Positions 14,401-29,400 of a DNA stretch of 64,000 nt are shown one piece after another. The DNA is from Dirofilaria immitis. Taxonomy: Eukaryota > Nematoda > Chromadorea > Rhabditida > Onchocercidae. How positions within the stretch are numbered: the first letter of the stretch is position 1; every line of letters begins with the position of its first letter. The DNA is taken from assembly GCA_024305405.1 (NCBI GenBank), contig JAKNDB010000087.1, positions 8,372,501 through 8,436,500 on the forward strand, given 5' to 3'. The position numbers and the translations under genes were made by a program. The notes under the pieces were generated by a model that saw only the letters and a program-made list of their open reading frames with translations, searched no databases and was not told the DNA's origin.

Positions 14401-17400
14401 TATTTGATTGAAAAATTGAAATTTTCTTCTGTACAAAATCAATTATAGCATATTGGACTTACAATAATTCGTTTTTGATGATCGATTTATTTGCCATTTT
14501 GAAGCCCAAGATAAAAATACTTTCTAATAATAGAGCATAAGAATAATGTTAAAGTGAATAACTACATTTCAATTTTATAAATCACGTCTTATCAAATGGA
14601 TTATTGATAATGAAATGATGAGATTAATTAAAATTATATATTAAATAAAACATACATACATTTCTATTCCTATATCATTTTTTTCTTTCTCTCTCCTCAT
14701 GGTTTCATGGAATGCTCCAAAATTTTCAAATCAGTTATAAATCTTTCTTTTTTTTTAAAAAAAAAAGAAAGAAAATTTTTAGAAAAAATGTGAAATGTAA
14801 GAATTTGTCTTTTAGAATTTCATATATTCGTGCAATAAGAACAGAACGAAAAAAAAGCGAACAACAAGCAAATATTATCTATCAACAAAAATTTTTGAAT
14901 TTTAATTTTTCATATAGATATTTCCATATGCGCACATGCACATGTCTATGTATATGTATGTATTTCAATCTCGAAGGGATTATAACTTCATTCTCGAAAT
15001 AACTGCTTAATAATTGCTTTTTTCATACTTGAATTTCTATTCAATTTCTTCTTCTTTACCAATACTTCTCCCTTTTTTCTTTCATTTTCCTTTTTCATCT
15101 CTTCCTTACTTTTTTATTTTGACAAAAAAATTGAAAAAAAGTGAAATAAAATTGTAAAATGTATGAAACTCACCCAATCATACAAAATTTTCTTTTATCC
15201 TAAATTTTCCAAATTTTAATTTAATAAAGTGCAGGAAATTTAGAGGCATTTTTCTTTATTTATAATCTATTTTTCTTTTCCTTTAAATTTCTTGAAATTC
15301 CAATCCGAAAAAATGAAAAATTGGAAAAAAATAAGAGGAAACTTTTTTGCAAAACTACCACATTCATTCTTTTAATTGGTCAATTTCTTATTTCATATTG
15401 CTGTGGGCAGATTTAAATAATAGAAAACCGTCAAAGTTGTTCAAACTCATAATTCAATACAAATTATGTTGTTGGTATAGCCAAGAAATTTATTTTATTT
15501 TATTTTTTTGCTTTTCAACGGCTCTAAAACTTCTGCCTTCTCTTGTATTCATTTTCAACTCTTATTTTTTTCAAATAATTTTACCAAATTTATTTTTTAT
15601 CATTTGGCATTTGTTTAAAAAAATTACCAGTGTAAAAATTTAGGATAAAGAATGCATGCTAATTTATATTACTTCTGCAATTGATTAAAAGATTCAAATT
15701 CTGAAATTACAAAAACTAGAAAAATAAAGTCTTGAATTCCTCAATTTCTTTATTCAATTTAATAATATGTTTGAAATTCATTTAAAATTAAATATCTGCT
15801 GATATATTTTAATATTTTTTCTAAAAGAAATCTGCAGAAAAGAAATCTGCAGAATTGTATTTTCATTTTCCTTCGAAGTATCGTAGAACTGATATGTTTA
15901 TCGAATATTTTGACATTTACATTTGTATTTAAATTCGAATATTTGATAATATATTAAAAAAACTGTGAAATTTTTTTCTAAACATTATTACAACCATCAC
16001 CATACCAACATATTATTTTCCCGTAATTATTTATTAGAAATCGTTACTTTATGATAGATAATTGAAAAATTAGTCTAATGGAATAATATACTTTTTAATT
16101 CCTACAAAATATTTGCCTATAAAATGTAATTTTATTGAAGCTTCCATTCTAGAATCGACAATAAATCGATATAGAAGAATTTGACATCAATGATATCCGA
16201 AAATATTGCATATAATAATAAATTGCTTATTCTGAATAACATAAGAGTGAATGCTCGTAAGAAAATATGCCATATGCAAAAATTTCTCACTATTAATTAA
16301 TAGAATTAACTACATGATTAATATAATATATGAAAGTATTATTTGCTATCAGTTAATTAATGATAACAATCTAATACATGTACTAAACAATAATAGTTCA
16401 GAAATGATATGAGAAATGGTTTAATTAATCTCCTCTTCCTATGGTTATTTACTCACTTTTCACTTTTATAGATCTTGATGTAATAGAATTTTTAAGCAAC
16501 ATAATATGTTATTCTATTTTGTTAAATTAAAAAGTTCTTTAAATAAAAATTTATGAATATCACAGCTATTAAATACCATAAAAGACAAAATCAAGAAATA
16601 AAAGAGTTGAAAAATCGTATATATTTGTATGTTTTTGGTGAAATTTAAGATTAAACTTATTTTTGAATTTTATTCCTTTATAATCATTATGCTTCTTAAT
16701 TTTTGCTTTATCATAAACATCTTAAAACATGTGATATAAAATTTCATTATCAATAATTTATCATTGGATTTCATTGATCATTGATTCATTTAACAAACAC
16801 TTAGTAACGTCTTACAACTATGATACTCAACTAAAATTAATATCATCCACAGATTGACTGAATCACAAGAAGATTGGATTGTTATTTTTTCCTTCCTCAC
16901 TTTTTCTTTCCTTCTCTATCACCCCATCTCTCTCTCTCTTTTTAATATAAAATTTAAGTACGGTAGAAAAATATGCTAAAAAATAGAAGCTTGTTATACT
17001 TCGGAGATTAATCAATCATTGATAAAATCACTGCATCCGATATTTCTCTTGCTATTTTTAAAAATTTCAAATTAATCTTTGTCATTTGCACTTCTGAAAC
17101 AATAAATTATCGAATATTCTAAAAATAAAATGAACCAATTGAATCATATTCATTTTAAAAGTTGAATTTATTCTAAAACCTTATAATTCATTGGTCAAAC
17201 TTTTGAAATAAAAACTAGAGAAAATAGCTAAAAATTTAAACAATTAATGATGAGTGATTAGCAGACAGAGAAATAATTCATCCATAGAAGTAAATAATCG
17301 ATTCAGCTTGATAACTTGTCGCCAACTCGGCATTTCATATCATTATTAGTATTGATTAAAGTCTAAAAATTTCGCGTTTGCTAATTTCTCCATTTCTAAC

Positions 17401-20400
17401 AATCAAAAATCACTTTATTTGACCTTCCTATTTATCATATTTGATCTTTTCTCTTCTCCTTACTTTTCATATTCTTTTTGCCCTAAAAAAGAAACTTCGA
17501 GAAATAAAGTAAGAGAAGTAAAATTGATGGATAGGATTAGAATAACGTTATCTGATAATTTTTCCTTTTATTGATACAATTATTGATACAAACTTTGCGC
17601 TTTCTATACGAGACTATAACGGACCTAATTTCTAATGAATCATTTTGATTTTACCTTCTACTTAGGAAATTAATTATCTTTTATATTCATTATGCTAAGA
17701 TTTTCATGATGATGAGATTTCTACAATTAATTCATCCTATAAGTTTTATTTAAAAAAAAAAAGAAAATTGATAATCGCATAAATTGATCAACGAAATGTG
17801 AAAACATAAGTGAAAGTTGCAAGAATTTATTCCCAGCAAATTATTCATTCATATTTCCCGAAAAAATGGTTTCATACTTGACGGTTTTATTAAAAAAATT
17901 CTATTGCATAAACAATTGGAAAAATAAGAAAATAAATTTTCCATATAAATTCCTCTATTATAGCAATAAAATATTATTTTTAATTTTTAAATATTTTTAC
18001 TATTTTTATACCATTTTTTAATTTTTCATTGTTAAACTAAGAAAAAATCTTTTTTTGTACTAAATTTCATAGCATCGATCATTGTTTTATATATATTCAA
18101 CTTCATATGATCAATTATTAATATATTACTAATTTCACTTTTTATTTTTATATTGTCAATTTGTCGTTTTATTTTTATTTAAATCAAATATAGAATTGCA
18201 GGCAGTTACACTATGTTTCAATTAGCTTATGTGAAGCTAATTGAGCTTCACATAAGTTTTCATAGAGGTAGCAATAGTTTTTGCCAAAACAGTTCTAAGT
18301 GATCCATTGATTATTTCCAGAACAGACAATATCTAAGTGATCCATTGATTGTTTCCAGAACAGATCAAAAATATTTTTTTCCAATTTTTTTTCAAACTAG
18401 TAAATTTTCTAAATCCAATTAAATATTTGGCCTCATGGCTATTGCCATTGCTAGATATCAATGTTCACTATTTAATAGTCTAATTTCTTATCCGTTCCGC
18501 AACAAGTGGAAAAAGAACAGAAATAAAAAAAACTTCGCAATTTGTCCTAAATTTTTGTTCCAACTTTTTCTTTGCTACAAAAATAGAAAAAGACAAATTT
18601 CGATGTCACATTCTGGTGATGAAAATTACGAATAATTAATAGTATTGTTGAAAAAATGCAAGAAAAAATTGTCTCAAGTAATTGATTTTTCCTTTTTTTT
18701 CTGCCAAGGAAGATAAAAAGTTGTTATATTTTTGAGAGTATAAGAGAAATAAAAATAATAATGATTGAGCAAAAATATTATATGTAAAAAAACCTAGTTT
18801 CTTGGAATTTGTCGTAATCACAAGCATATATATTTATTTACTTTAATTCACTTAAAATCAAATATCTTACATGGAAAATAAACCAATAGCAATATGAAAT
18901 TTATCCATTTAAATAATTATTCATTGATTAGATCAACTATAGCATTATACTTAGCTTTTTTTTGATGTATTTTCTATGATAATATCAAGCATGTTTATCA
19001 TTTTTTAAATCTAATTTTTCCATTTTTGTTAAGATGCAATTCAAAGTCTTTCATTAGCTTTATTTCAGAAAATATGCATTATTAGCTAAAACTGTTATAT
19101 GAAAAGAATGAAAGTTAGCAAAAGAAAATAAAAAATAAATAAATAAATCTCGACGATATGATAGAAAAATTAATAAATAATGCTGGAAAAGAGTAATGGA
19201 ATATGAATATATATTTCGAATTTTATATTACTCCTATATTAGGGAATATTTAACAATTTAGCATAAAAATTAAATATATATTTATCATACCTTATCTACA
19301 ACAATCACTGAAAATCGATTATAAAATAAGCACGACAATGCTATTATATATATTTGATGTAAAATATGCGCATGACAGAAACTTTCAAAATTTCAGTCAA
19401 AATTTTCCATTCGGCTAGAGAACAAACGAAAAGTAGTTGATACAAAAAGCAAATCGATGTGGAAAAAACTGAAAATTATTGAAATATCAAAAAATAAATA
19501 AAAAATTTTTGCATAAAAAGTAAAATTTGCATAGAAATGAAAGCAATCAGAGAAAAGTTAATCAAAAAAATTATTCGCTTTCTTTATGAATATTTTAAAA
19601 CATTTTTAATTTTTAGTTGCGACTAAAAATCGATATTTTGTTGAATTTTATAACTTCATGGATGATATATGTTTATAATGATAGTTGATACGTTTCCCTT
19701 TGAAGTATAAAATTTCCATAAATCGTTAGAATATGATTTGTCGGAAAATTATCCCAAATAATTTCCAGTCATAGATAACTTTGATCATTTTCAGTATGAT
19801 TATATTCAAATCAAATTTTTGAAGGGAAGATTAAGAATCTAAACTTTGCAAGACTCGTTATCTTCCGCAATATTATTAAATCGCCAAATCCATTCAACAG
19901 AAAAATATCTCGAGACTTAAATCATGTTTGTATTTCCACCCGCAATTTTCATACCTATTTTTTTGGCCAAATTAGATTGGTATTATAGCTTCATTTTTCT
20001 TCATTTTTATCAAAATTTTCCATCACTTTCATATTTATTGGCCTATTTATTATTTTCAAATGAACGAGAGTTTTGGAAATTTATATCAGAAATCTGAAAA
20101 TCATTTCATCGAGTTTACGTAGTTTGCAATTTTCTTCTTTAAAAAAGGTTATACATACCGAAATAATTTTTTGGGAGGTTTTTTACTTTTATAATTTTAA
20201 AGAAAATAATGACTGAGGAAAAACAGAACGGAAATAAGTGATAAACAAATTTATCAGAGAAATGGATCCAATTTAGAATAGCTATCATAAATTCCAGAGA
20301 TGGATGGGAAAAAACGGAAAAAATCAGACATCAAGTGTCGTCTGATTTCTTTGTTTTTTTCGATAGCCTTTAAAAGTAAAGAAATAATACATATATTTGA

Positions 20401-23400
20401 AATTCGTAAACAATCAATTATAGGACGTTTGAAAAGAATAATAAAATCAAATCCGTCTGCAGCTGGGAATTTGGAATCAGGAATTAAGTTCGCTCTCTGG
20501 TTTACTCCTTTATTATTGCCATATGCGACGAAATATTACTTCACTATGATAAAACACAATGAAATGTGTAAATATCGGAGAGATTATGTTATGCATTTTA
20601 TTTTCCATAAAATTGTTGCAAAATGTAAAAATTTTTACATAAATAAATTATTTATGTAAAGGAATAAAATATGAATTATCAAATAAATGAAATATTTATA
20701 TAAATTTTCTTATCAGAATAATAAGCAAATGTTTATTATTCTAATAAGAAATGCATTTATTTCATAATGAATTCAGTATATTAGAATGAAAATTAAATTA
20801 CTTTAAATAATTCACTTTTATATGTTGCAAAAAAAAAGGAAGGAAAAACGAATAGATTTTTATAATAAATATTTAATATGATCGATCGATTTAATAGAAA
20901 TGGCAAAAAAAAGTATAAAATTAAAAGAGAATTTTGAAAAATCGCTTTCATTAGGAAAGGAAAAATTCATAATCACATTTTCTTTTTTCTATAAATAAAT
21001 TGCATATATGAAGTAATAATAATAGTTACATATGGATTATGATTAACTTATTCAATTTGATAAGAACTAGTTACATATGCTCAAAAATACTCATGCCTAT
21101 GTGTAATAACACTATCATTTCATTATCACCTTAATTCCAGTCCATAAGAAATAAAGATGTATTGTGCATATTGCTATAAAAATTAAATAACACGTGCATA
21201 TCTCTACTTTACGTGTATATGTATGTACTTATAAACATGCTTATCTATTACATATGAATGTGAATTTCTGCAATTATTTCTAATTTTTAAATACATGCAT
21301 ATACCGCTATAAAATTCATAATATTGCGTGCATATCTATACTTTACGTGAATTTGCAATAACGTATGTGCATTAGAATCTTTGCATACATCTTAATCGTA
21401 CATACGTGCAAATCTTCACAACATATACATATGTTCCATGTATATATGTGCCGGTATAAAAATAACATATTGCGTAGCCATATTATATTATATGTGCACC
21501 CCTATGTGGTGCATATCTATATCCTTATCCGCTATGAATAGTTGTAATTATGATGAACTTGCGGATTGGCTCAGCGAAATTATTTAGGAATGAAATTAAT
21601 ATGAAGATGGATTAAATGACCAACCAGGTAAAATTTCAGATTGTTGTTCTTGCTGCACTGACATTGCTGTTAATAATAATAGTTATGATAATGGATAATG
21701 ACTGTGATGATGATGATGATAAGATAAGATATCGGCTTTCAGGCTAACCGTTTTCTAATATTCAAAGAATCCAGTATCCAAATATACTTCACTATATTAT
21801 CTTAAAACTTATTTCACTTGATCAAAAAGCAATAGGAGGTGCAATCAAGATGCGGGGAGAACACACAGAGATTAATGTTGTTGTTGTACATTTTTCTCAC
21901 CAACTGCCTGCTTGCATTATTATGCCCAATTCTCATTTTATTTTCTCTTTCTTTCTCTCTCTCATTTTCATGTCAAATTTCGTTTAACACCGTATTATCC
22001 TAAATTTCTTTTAAAAAAAATTTTTTTTGCTAACACTTTTCCATCTCTCTCTCCCTCTCTCTCCTCTCTCTCTCCGTCTCTCCTTTCTTCCTCCACTTTT
22101 CTCGTAGAAAAACAAGAACATTCCTAGAAACTCGTGATAATCATTTCAAATAACTCTATCTGTCATTAACAACATCCTTTTCTTACCCCTTTCTTTTGTT
22201 GATAAATCTCGAACTATGCGTTATCTTTTCATCCGTTTATATATCTCCCTTTCCTATCTTTTTTTTCTTCACATCATTTTTTCATCTTATTTCGAACTTT
22301 TTCTTTTTATTTTGGATGACTTTTATTCGTAAAGAAGAGAAAGAAGGTGACTGAGGAGAAGGAGGCAAAAGAGGAAGAGGAAAGTTTCACAACTATTAAA
22401 ATTCGTAGTTATTTATGAAAATGAAATATATTTTCTGAAAACCTGATAGATAAACAAAGCAAATAAATATATGAAGGGTTTCACTGCTGTTATCTTACGC
22501 AAAATATTCTTTTCCATCACTCGCTTTATTCTTTTCTCTCTTTCTTTGCCTCTCTCTCTCTCTCTGTCTGTCTTTTGTTGTTATTTGTTTGATTAAATTA
22601 CTATTAAAATTCTAATGCAAGAAAAGAAAACAAATAAAGGATGAATATCCAAATATTTCATATTTCAGAATAATCTCAGGTTTCAGGTTTCTATTTTTCA
22701 CAACTTAAGGTTAAGAGAGAAAAAAAGAACAAGCAAAGAGACGATGATTTACAAGAACGGAAACGATTAGGTAAGTGAAGACTTTAGTAAATACACAAAT
22801 AATTCGTGCTCAAATGCACATATTATTAGTAATCTAGACTTGAAAATGCTACTGTGTGATCCAAATTTAAAAATGTTAGAAGGATAAACATATAAGGCAG
22901 TTAAATTTAATGCAGATTTCTTCTACTGATATGAAGCGGAATCGGAAGCAAATGGAATATGGTATAAATTCTTTCATATTTTACTCTATTAGTTAACTTT
23001 AATCATTACTCTTTACAATTTCCAATCATTTATTTTAATCATCAGTGAATTAAGAATGAAGCATTTTTAAAATTAAAAATAAAATTACTATTCATTTAGA
23101 GATGAGCTGATAAAGAAACAAATAGAATTTTAAAATTAAATCATTCAGTATGACAGTTATGCAAGAGTAATTTCTACGTATTCTTCTAAGATTAAGAATC
23201 TTCTAGAATTTCTCAAGCAAAACACTCTATCGCTTCGATATAATTTAAAATTGGTTGTGTCGATTATCAGTTATGAACTTATTTTCGTAGCCATTTTTAT
23301 GCTTATTATTATTCATTCTTAGCAGTCTGGTGATTTGCTTAATTATTCCATCTTAAATTATTATTCAATCGACTTCAAGTTTTTGTGATAATGATTAACA

Positions 23401-26400
23401 ACTGATGATACTATAGTATTCCACAGTGATTTTAATAATATTATTTCCAATAGTATCATATCCTTTTTATTCAATCAAATCTATTGTGTCTTTATCATAA
23501 ATGAATTAGTTTTTGCAGAAGAGAAAAAGGCATAATTTTTCAAGTGTTTAACGTCATTGCTATATAACTGAATCGAGATATGAAACAAGATTAATCTGAT
23601 TCATTCCTAATATTCTATTTTCATATATTGATGATGATAACAAATAAATGAAACACTATCGTCATCTATTTTAAATGACGACATCTATTCATTTATTTCA
23701 TCCTGTTCTGTCAAAATCATTCGTCAAATATCAATGAAATATGATTTCAGTTAGCAACAGCATTACGTTTCGATGTAAAAAAAGCACTAAATTTTTTTTT
23801 CTGCAATGTATTAGAAAAATAAAATTCCCCGAAATAATAACATGGGAATTAAACGTCATCTAATTAAAATCATAATAAGTTGATATAATCTAATGAGGAA
23901 TTTAAAATGAACGAAATTAAGCGCATAAGAAGAAAAAATGGTGTAATATAATGAAAAAATTTGTCTTATTAAAAATAATAATGATGAGCTAATCGCTAAC
24001 CTTCAGTGACAATTAATGTTAAAAATGGAAATGATAACGAAAGAAATTTGCCAGTTAAAAAAATACAAATGAAATTTTGAAATTTCAAAGAGAAGAAAAA
24101 AACAAGAAGGGAACAATCCTTAAAATTGAAAAAAAAACAATCAACTATCATGTTCGATCAGAATAATAATAAGAAATTAACCTTGAATGATAAGCAATTT
24201 TAAAAATGGAAAGAAAAATGCTGAGGATTTCCACTCCTGTTTACTTTATGGAAATTGTTGGCATGAAAAATTTAGTATTGATAAATGTGTTTCTGATTTA
24301 TTATCAAAATTTTTAATACTTAATTTAATTAAAACTAAAAATTTAGCCAATATTTACCTTGCCATTACATTTTAAACATTAAAAGTTTGTAATAAATAAT
24401 TGAAAATTTCAAATATCTAAAAGATTAAAAATGGATCGTAAACTTTATAAATTAAAAACATCGAAGATTTATGTTTTTTTTTGAAATTACCACAAAAAGG
24501 GTATAAATTTTCGATTTATAATGTCTTAAGGTGCTAACTGGTAGAAAAAATGAAAAAGAAAGGGACATTTTTACTTCTTGTTTATATAAATAATATTTAA
24601 ATACATATGTAAACTTATATATACATGTATAAGTTATATATATATACATATATGCAATCCGTGAAACATCATTGTATGGTTTCTCTGTAATCTCTATAAA
24701 TTAATGGTTGCTTAAAATCGTCATATGTATTTATCATCCAACAACACTTCAAAATGATGAAGCGATGAAGATGAAAATTTACAATTGATATGCTTATCCT
24801 GGCTAAGCATTGTTTATCAATAATTTAAGATTTTAAGAGAGACATGATTAATAGTTGTTGATGAGAAATTTTGAGATAAATATAAATAAATGAAATTAAA
24901 CAAGTTTTCTAAGCTAATAATTATTTCATTGCTAATTTCGGCATAAGTAATAAGTGAAAAATTTAAAATTTTTGTTAAAACAAAATAAATTTTTTTAATA
25001 ATAACTTAATTCCAAGATCACTGAAAGAAATAATTGTTATTTTTTCCTCTAACAGAAATGGTAAGAATGATGGTATTTTTATAAATTTGATTTCACCTTA
25101 ACAATTGCTTTATGAAAGGATAAATTAAAAAGATTAGATATTATTTAAATATCTTCATAACGTAACCTATTATGATATGCTCGTTAATCGCATAAAATTT
25201 TTTAGAAAAGCTAAACAAAAAACAATTTTAAATAGATTTTAATATACGGGAATTAATGCATTTGTTTTTTCATGCAAATTAAGTTCAATATTTCGCACAT
25301 TCTTTTTTCCTGTTTTTTGATTTTCATATCGATCGAGCAAAATTATTTAATTTATACGCTATGTTCTTGGCATACATACACAATTTGTAATGATATGACA
25401 TGCTTAGCTATAGTTATATATATCAACTTATTACGACATTGCGATATACGTTGATTTACATTAAATTTATTATCTACTTCTGCTATTAATAATTAAAAAA
25501 TTCTGTTTAAAATTAAGAAAAAGAAGGGAAGAAAGGCAGTACCTATGCCAGTTTTTAGCTTCCATTCCATATCACGAATCAGTGAGTCAATTTGATCGTG
25601 GCCAAGATGCTCTTTTGCTTAAAATTGATAAAATTAAAAAAAAAAATAAAGAATATCTACACGATATGAAAACGTTTAAATTATTTTCTTGATTTTTTAA
25701 AGCGACGTAGATTGATCAGAAGCGAAATTATTCTATTTTTTTCAGTTTATTTAAATGAAATTCCTTAAAATTTAAATTCACTACATAAATATTTCTCGTT
25801 CTATAATGGAATCACTTAAAATTCTGTGCTTACCTCATAAATATTTCTCATGCTTTGTGGTATTGGTACATCACGAAGTTGCGATTGCTGGAACTGGTTT
25901 GCGATACGTTGCGTTTTCGTTAAACCTATAATTTAATATATATCAATGAGCAAAAAAAATCCCAAGACTCTTTTTTACATAAAAATTTATTAGGTCGATT
26001 ATTCAGTCCATTTTGAGTAATTATTCAATTAAGATACTAACCATAAAACACTGCAAAATTCAATTTAAATCAATATATCCTATTAAATTATACTTCACAA
26101 AAAAATATTAAAAGTTTGAAAAACTAAAAACACAAAAATAAATGTAAATTAAAGCATAAACATTGCAAAGAGAAGAAAAATTCAAATTTGTCAACAAACT
26201 TTTCTTCTTCATTTCTTATTTTAAATTAATTACTTAAAACAAAATATATGCAATAATAAATTTGGTGCCAAAATCTAAGTACTTTGATCTCGAAGTTCCT
26301 TAACGAATTGATGAGATTTATTGATTGGTATATGTCTTTCTGTATCATAATAATTGCTGTTAACAGATTGATAAGCGTCTTTTGGTGAATCCATTACTGT

Positions 26401-29400
26401 ATAAGCTGGAGTTTGCGTTGCATATGCTCGAATATACGATTTCGGATCCGTAATATATGGTATTTCATTAGGTATTGTTCCGCTGCTGCTTGAAATGAGA
26501 AAAAAAACTTCATTTAGTATATTTTTTAAATGATAATTTAACTTTGTTTGCATAAAATGTTTACCTTTTATAAATTTTTACTCATATTTTTCATAAAATT
26601 GTCTAAGTATATTAAATATATAAAATTGACGTAAAAAAATAGACGTTTGGATTATTTATGTTCATTTCAAAATTAAAATCACTTATGTTTACGTAGAAAT
26701 AATATCTTTTACATAAAGAAACTATAATAAGCAAAGATCTATTATTCCTTCTATTTTTATTAAAATTACTCGCAAAATTTTAATTCAAGCAATTACTTTA
26801 TAAGCAAAAAGTAAGGAAGGCAAATGAATTTTTACCCATATTACCTTTACTTATACTATCAAATTAATTTCCTATGATTTATGTAAAAATGCATGAAATA
26901 TGTTGTCTGTCATTTTTTTCTTCCTTTCTTTTTCTGGTTTCATTATTTTTAAAACAAAATATTGCTAATATCTAAACTCTCGAAGGTGAAGCGATATTTT
27001 ATTTTTAACATAAGGTGTTTAATTTTAAAGTAAATAAAACCAATATTATTGGTATTCCAGGATAAGCTAGGAACCAGTATGATGGATATTTATTGCAAAA
27101 AATTTGATAAAATAAGTTTCAAAAATGCTTAGAATGTAAAACGAATGCAAAATGAATTATCGATTTATTTTCCGCTAATTAATGAATAATAATAATTATA
27201 CAATCTCGTTGATTTTCAAAAATTTTAAATATATAAAAATATGCACTATCAAAGACAACCTAAAATGACATGCAAAGAATTATACCTTTGATATTGAGAA
27301 AAGGAATATTGTTGCTGATTATTTCGAAAAGGTTGCTGTTGATTATTTTGATGAGGTGAAAATGGCATATTTTGTAATTGCTGTTGAAATGGTGACCGTT
27401 CAGTATATAATGTATTATTTAGCTGAAGTAATCAAATAATTATAAATTAATTAGATGAAAATTCGATAAACGATTAGGGATACTGTTGAGCAATGAAAAG
27501 ATAATTGTAATGTTAATATTCAGAAATTTTTATAAAATTTAAATGGGAAAACCACAAATTTTAAGTTATTCTTCTTTATTTCAAATTAATTAACAAAGAA
27601 GGAAATAAAAAGACGAGAAAAAAATAAACTATTTAACAACAATATTATATAAATATAAATTCATAATTTTGTTTAACTATGAAGATTTAGTTAAATAAGA
27701 AATAAATATTTGCTTGAAATATCTTCAAAATTCCATGATCATAAAATTTAAAATTACGGTTATAACGAATTTGTGTTCAAATTTTTAAAGATCACTGAAA
27801 GCAATATTTTTCATAAAAATTGCGAAGAAAATGAAAATCGATTGAAAAATATTAACAAAAATAGAATAATTTTAAAGATTTCAGAATTGAATTTTTCACA
27901 ATGTGTTGAATTATTTTGACTCTTTAATTTTTACTTTAATTTTAATTTTTTTGTTTTAGAAATAAAAAGAATTTTTATCCGTCGATTTAGATGACAAATA
28001 TCAGAATAATGACAATACTTTATGATTATGTAATATTATAGTGAAATAAGAATAAAATACAAATGAAAAATAAGCCAACTAGATACTGACAAATGGTAAG
28101 AAACGTGTATCTTCTTGTAGGTGTAATAATTTAAAGTTTTTGAAATACTGAGTGGGACTTTTGTTTATCATTTTCATTCGTGTATCTGTTTCATTTCATC
28201 CATTTTTCATTACCATCTTTGATTTTTAAATCATGTAATAAAACTTATAATTTTCAAAATTTTGTTGAAAATATTTTCCTTTAATTTTTAACTGCAAAAA
28301 ATTTGATTCATTATTTATGAATAAACTTATATCGAAATAATATATTCCGATAAACAATTAAATACATAAATACTTTGATTTTAAAAATTGAAAGGATTTC
28401 GGTGTTTGAAAGTTAATAAAGAATTAGGTTTTTGAAAGTTGAAAAAGTTGAGGAAAATATCTCAAAATCAAAGAACATTTACATTTCTAAAAATCTTCAT
28501 TACTTGAAAGTTAAAGAAAACTTACATTTATAAAAGTTGAAAAGATTTTAGTGTTTAAAAGTGAAGTTAGATTTCAGAAAATGTGAAAAGATTTTAGGAT
28601 TTGACGAAGAAAAGTTAAAGATTTCTAGAAATTAAAAAGAATCTAATGTCAGAAAATTAAAAATGAAGAAAAAAATGAACATTTTATTTTCTGCTGCCTG
28701 CTCATTTTCTTTGTACTTTACTTTATGCTATAAAATTTCAAAATAATTCATTTCTTCAAAAATAGATTATTTTAGGAAAGAATAAATTATAAAAAATTAT
28801 TTCGTTCTTTTTCACTGAAAAGGAGAAAAATATTCTTTTTTCGCCAAGAACAAAATAATGGAATTATCAGTGAGGGTGTTAAATGAATGATGTCACTATA
28901 AATATTTGTATTGATATTATCATTTGATTTGTTTTCTTATCATTAAACATTCATTTATCGATTTGTATATTAGAAAGGCATTGAATCCATTTATTAATTC
29001 ATTTTTAGTGTAAAAATATCAGTGATTTAATTAGGTGGGATCTTAAGCCAAAACTAAAGGTAGGAAAAATTGGATGAAGGTGTTTGAGGAAAATTCTGAG
29101 AAAAGTATAGAATATAATATTTTTATAAGGATACGAAACAGTAACAAACCGCATCGGAGTATTGATAAACGTTCCTGACCGACATAAGGTCACGGGTATC
29201 ATTGGGCGAAGCATGAAACTTGAAATAGGATCAATTTATTTTAATAAATAAATTTTAAAATTTAGAAAACGAAAAAATAATTTGAAAAACGAAAGAAATT
29301 TTTATAAGAGAAAAATCGATATTCCGTCAAATTTTATGCATTATTTTTTCACTAAAAAGATAACATATTAGAAAATTTTGTGAAATTTTTCATTTTTTGC

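Larger units (their letters stand above)
11385..25542 (-). other. 14-kb zyxin intron separating proline-rich half from LIM half
   Basis: This intron lies between the exon ending ...KTGI and LIM1. It is A+T-rich with no long credible ORF. It contains the candidate internal first exon at 21625-21664 with GATA motifs, the dispersed repeat copy B, the hairpin at 18226-18256, the 38-bp direct repeat at 18294, the degenerate repeats at 21155-21525 and pyrimidine-rich tracts around 21940-22110 and 22500-22570. Open frames such as 20300-20659 (plus) look like chance. Confidence 0.75.

Noticed and set aside
20300..20659. Plus-strand 119-codon ORF in the big zyxin intron
   Set aside because: It starts inside the dispersed repeat and has a Lys/Ile/Phe-rich composition typical of chance frames in A+T-rich DNA; there is no splice or homology support.
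28094..28154. Possible extra zyxin exon between 29150 and 27422
   Set aside because: It fits only if the wrong frame is used for the exon at 29578-29745. The frame fixed by exons 30464-30851, together with the 69-nt exon at 29150-29218, makes it unnecessary.
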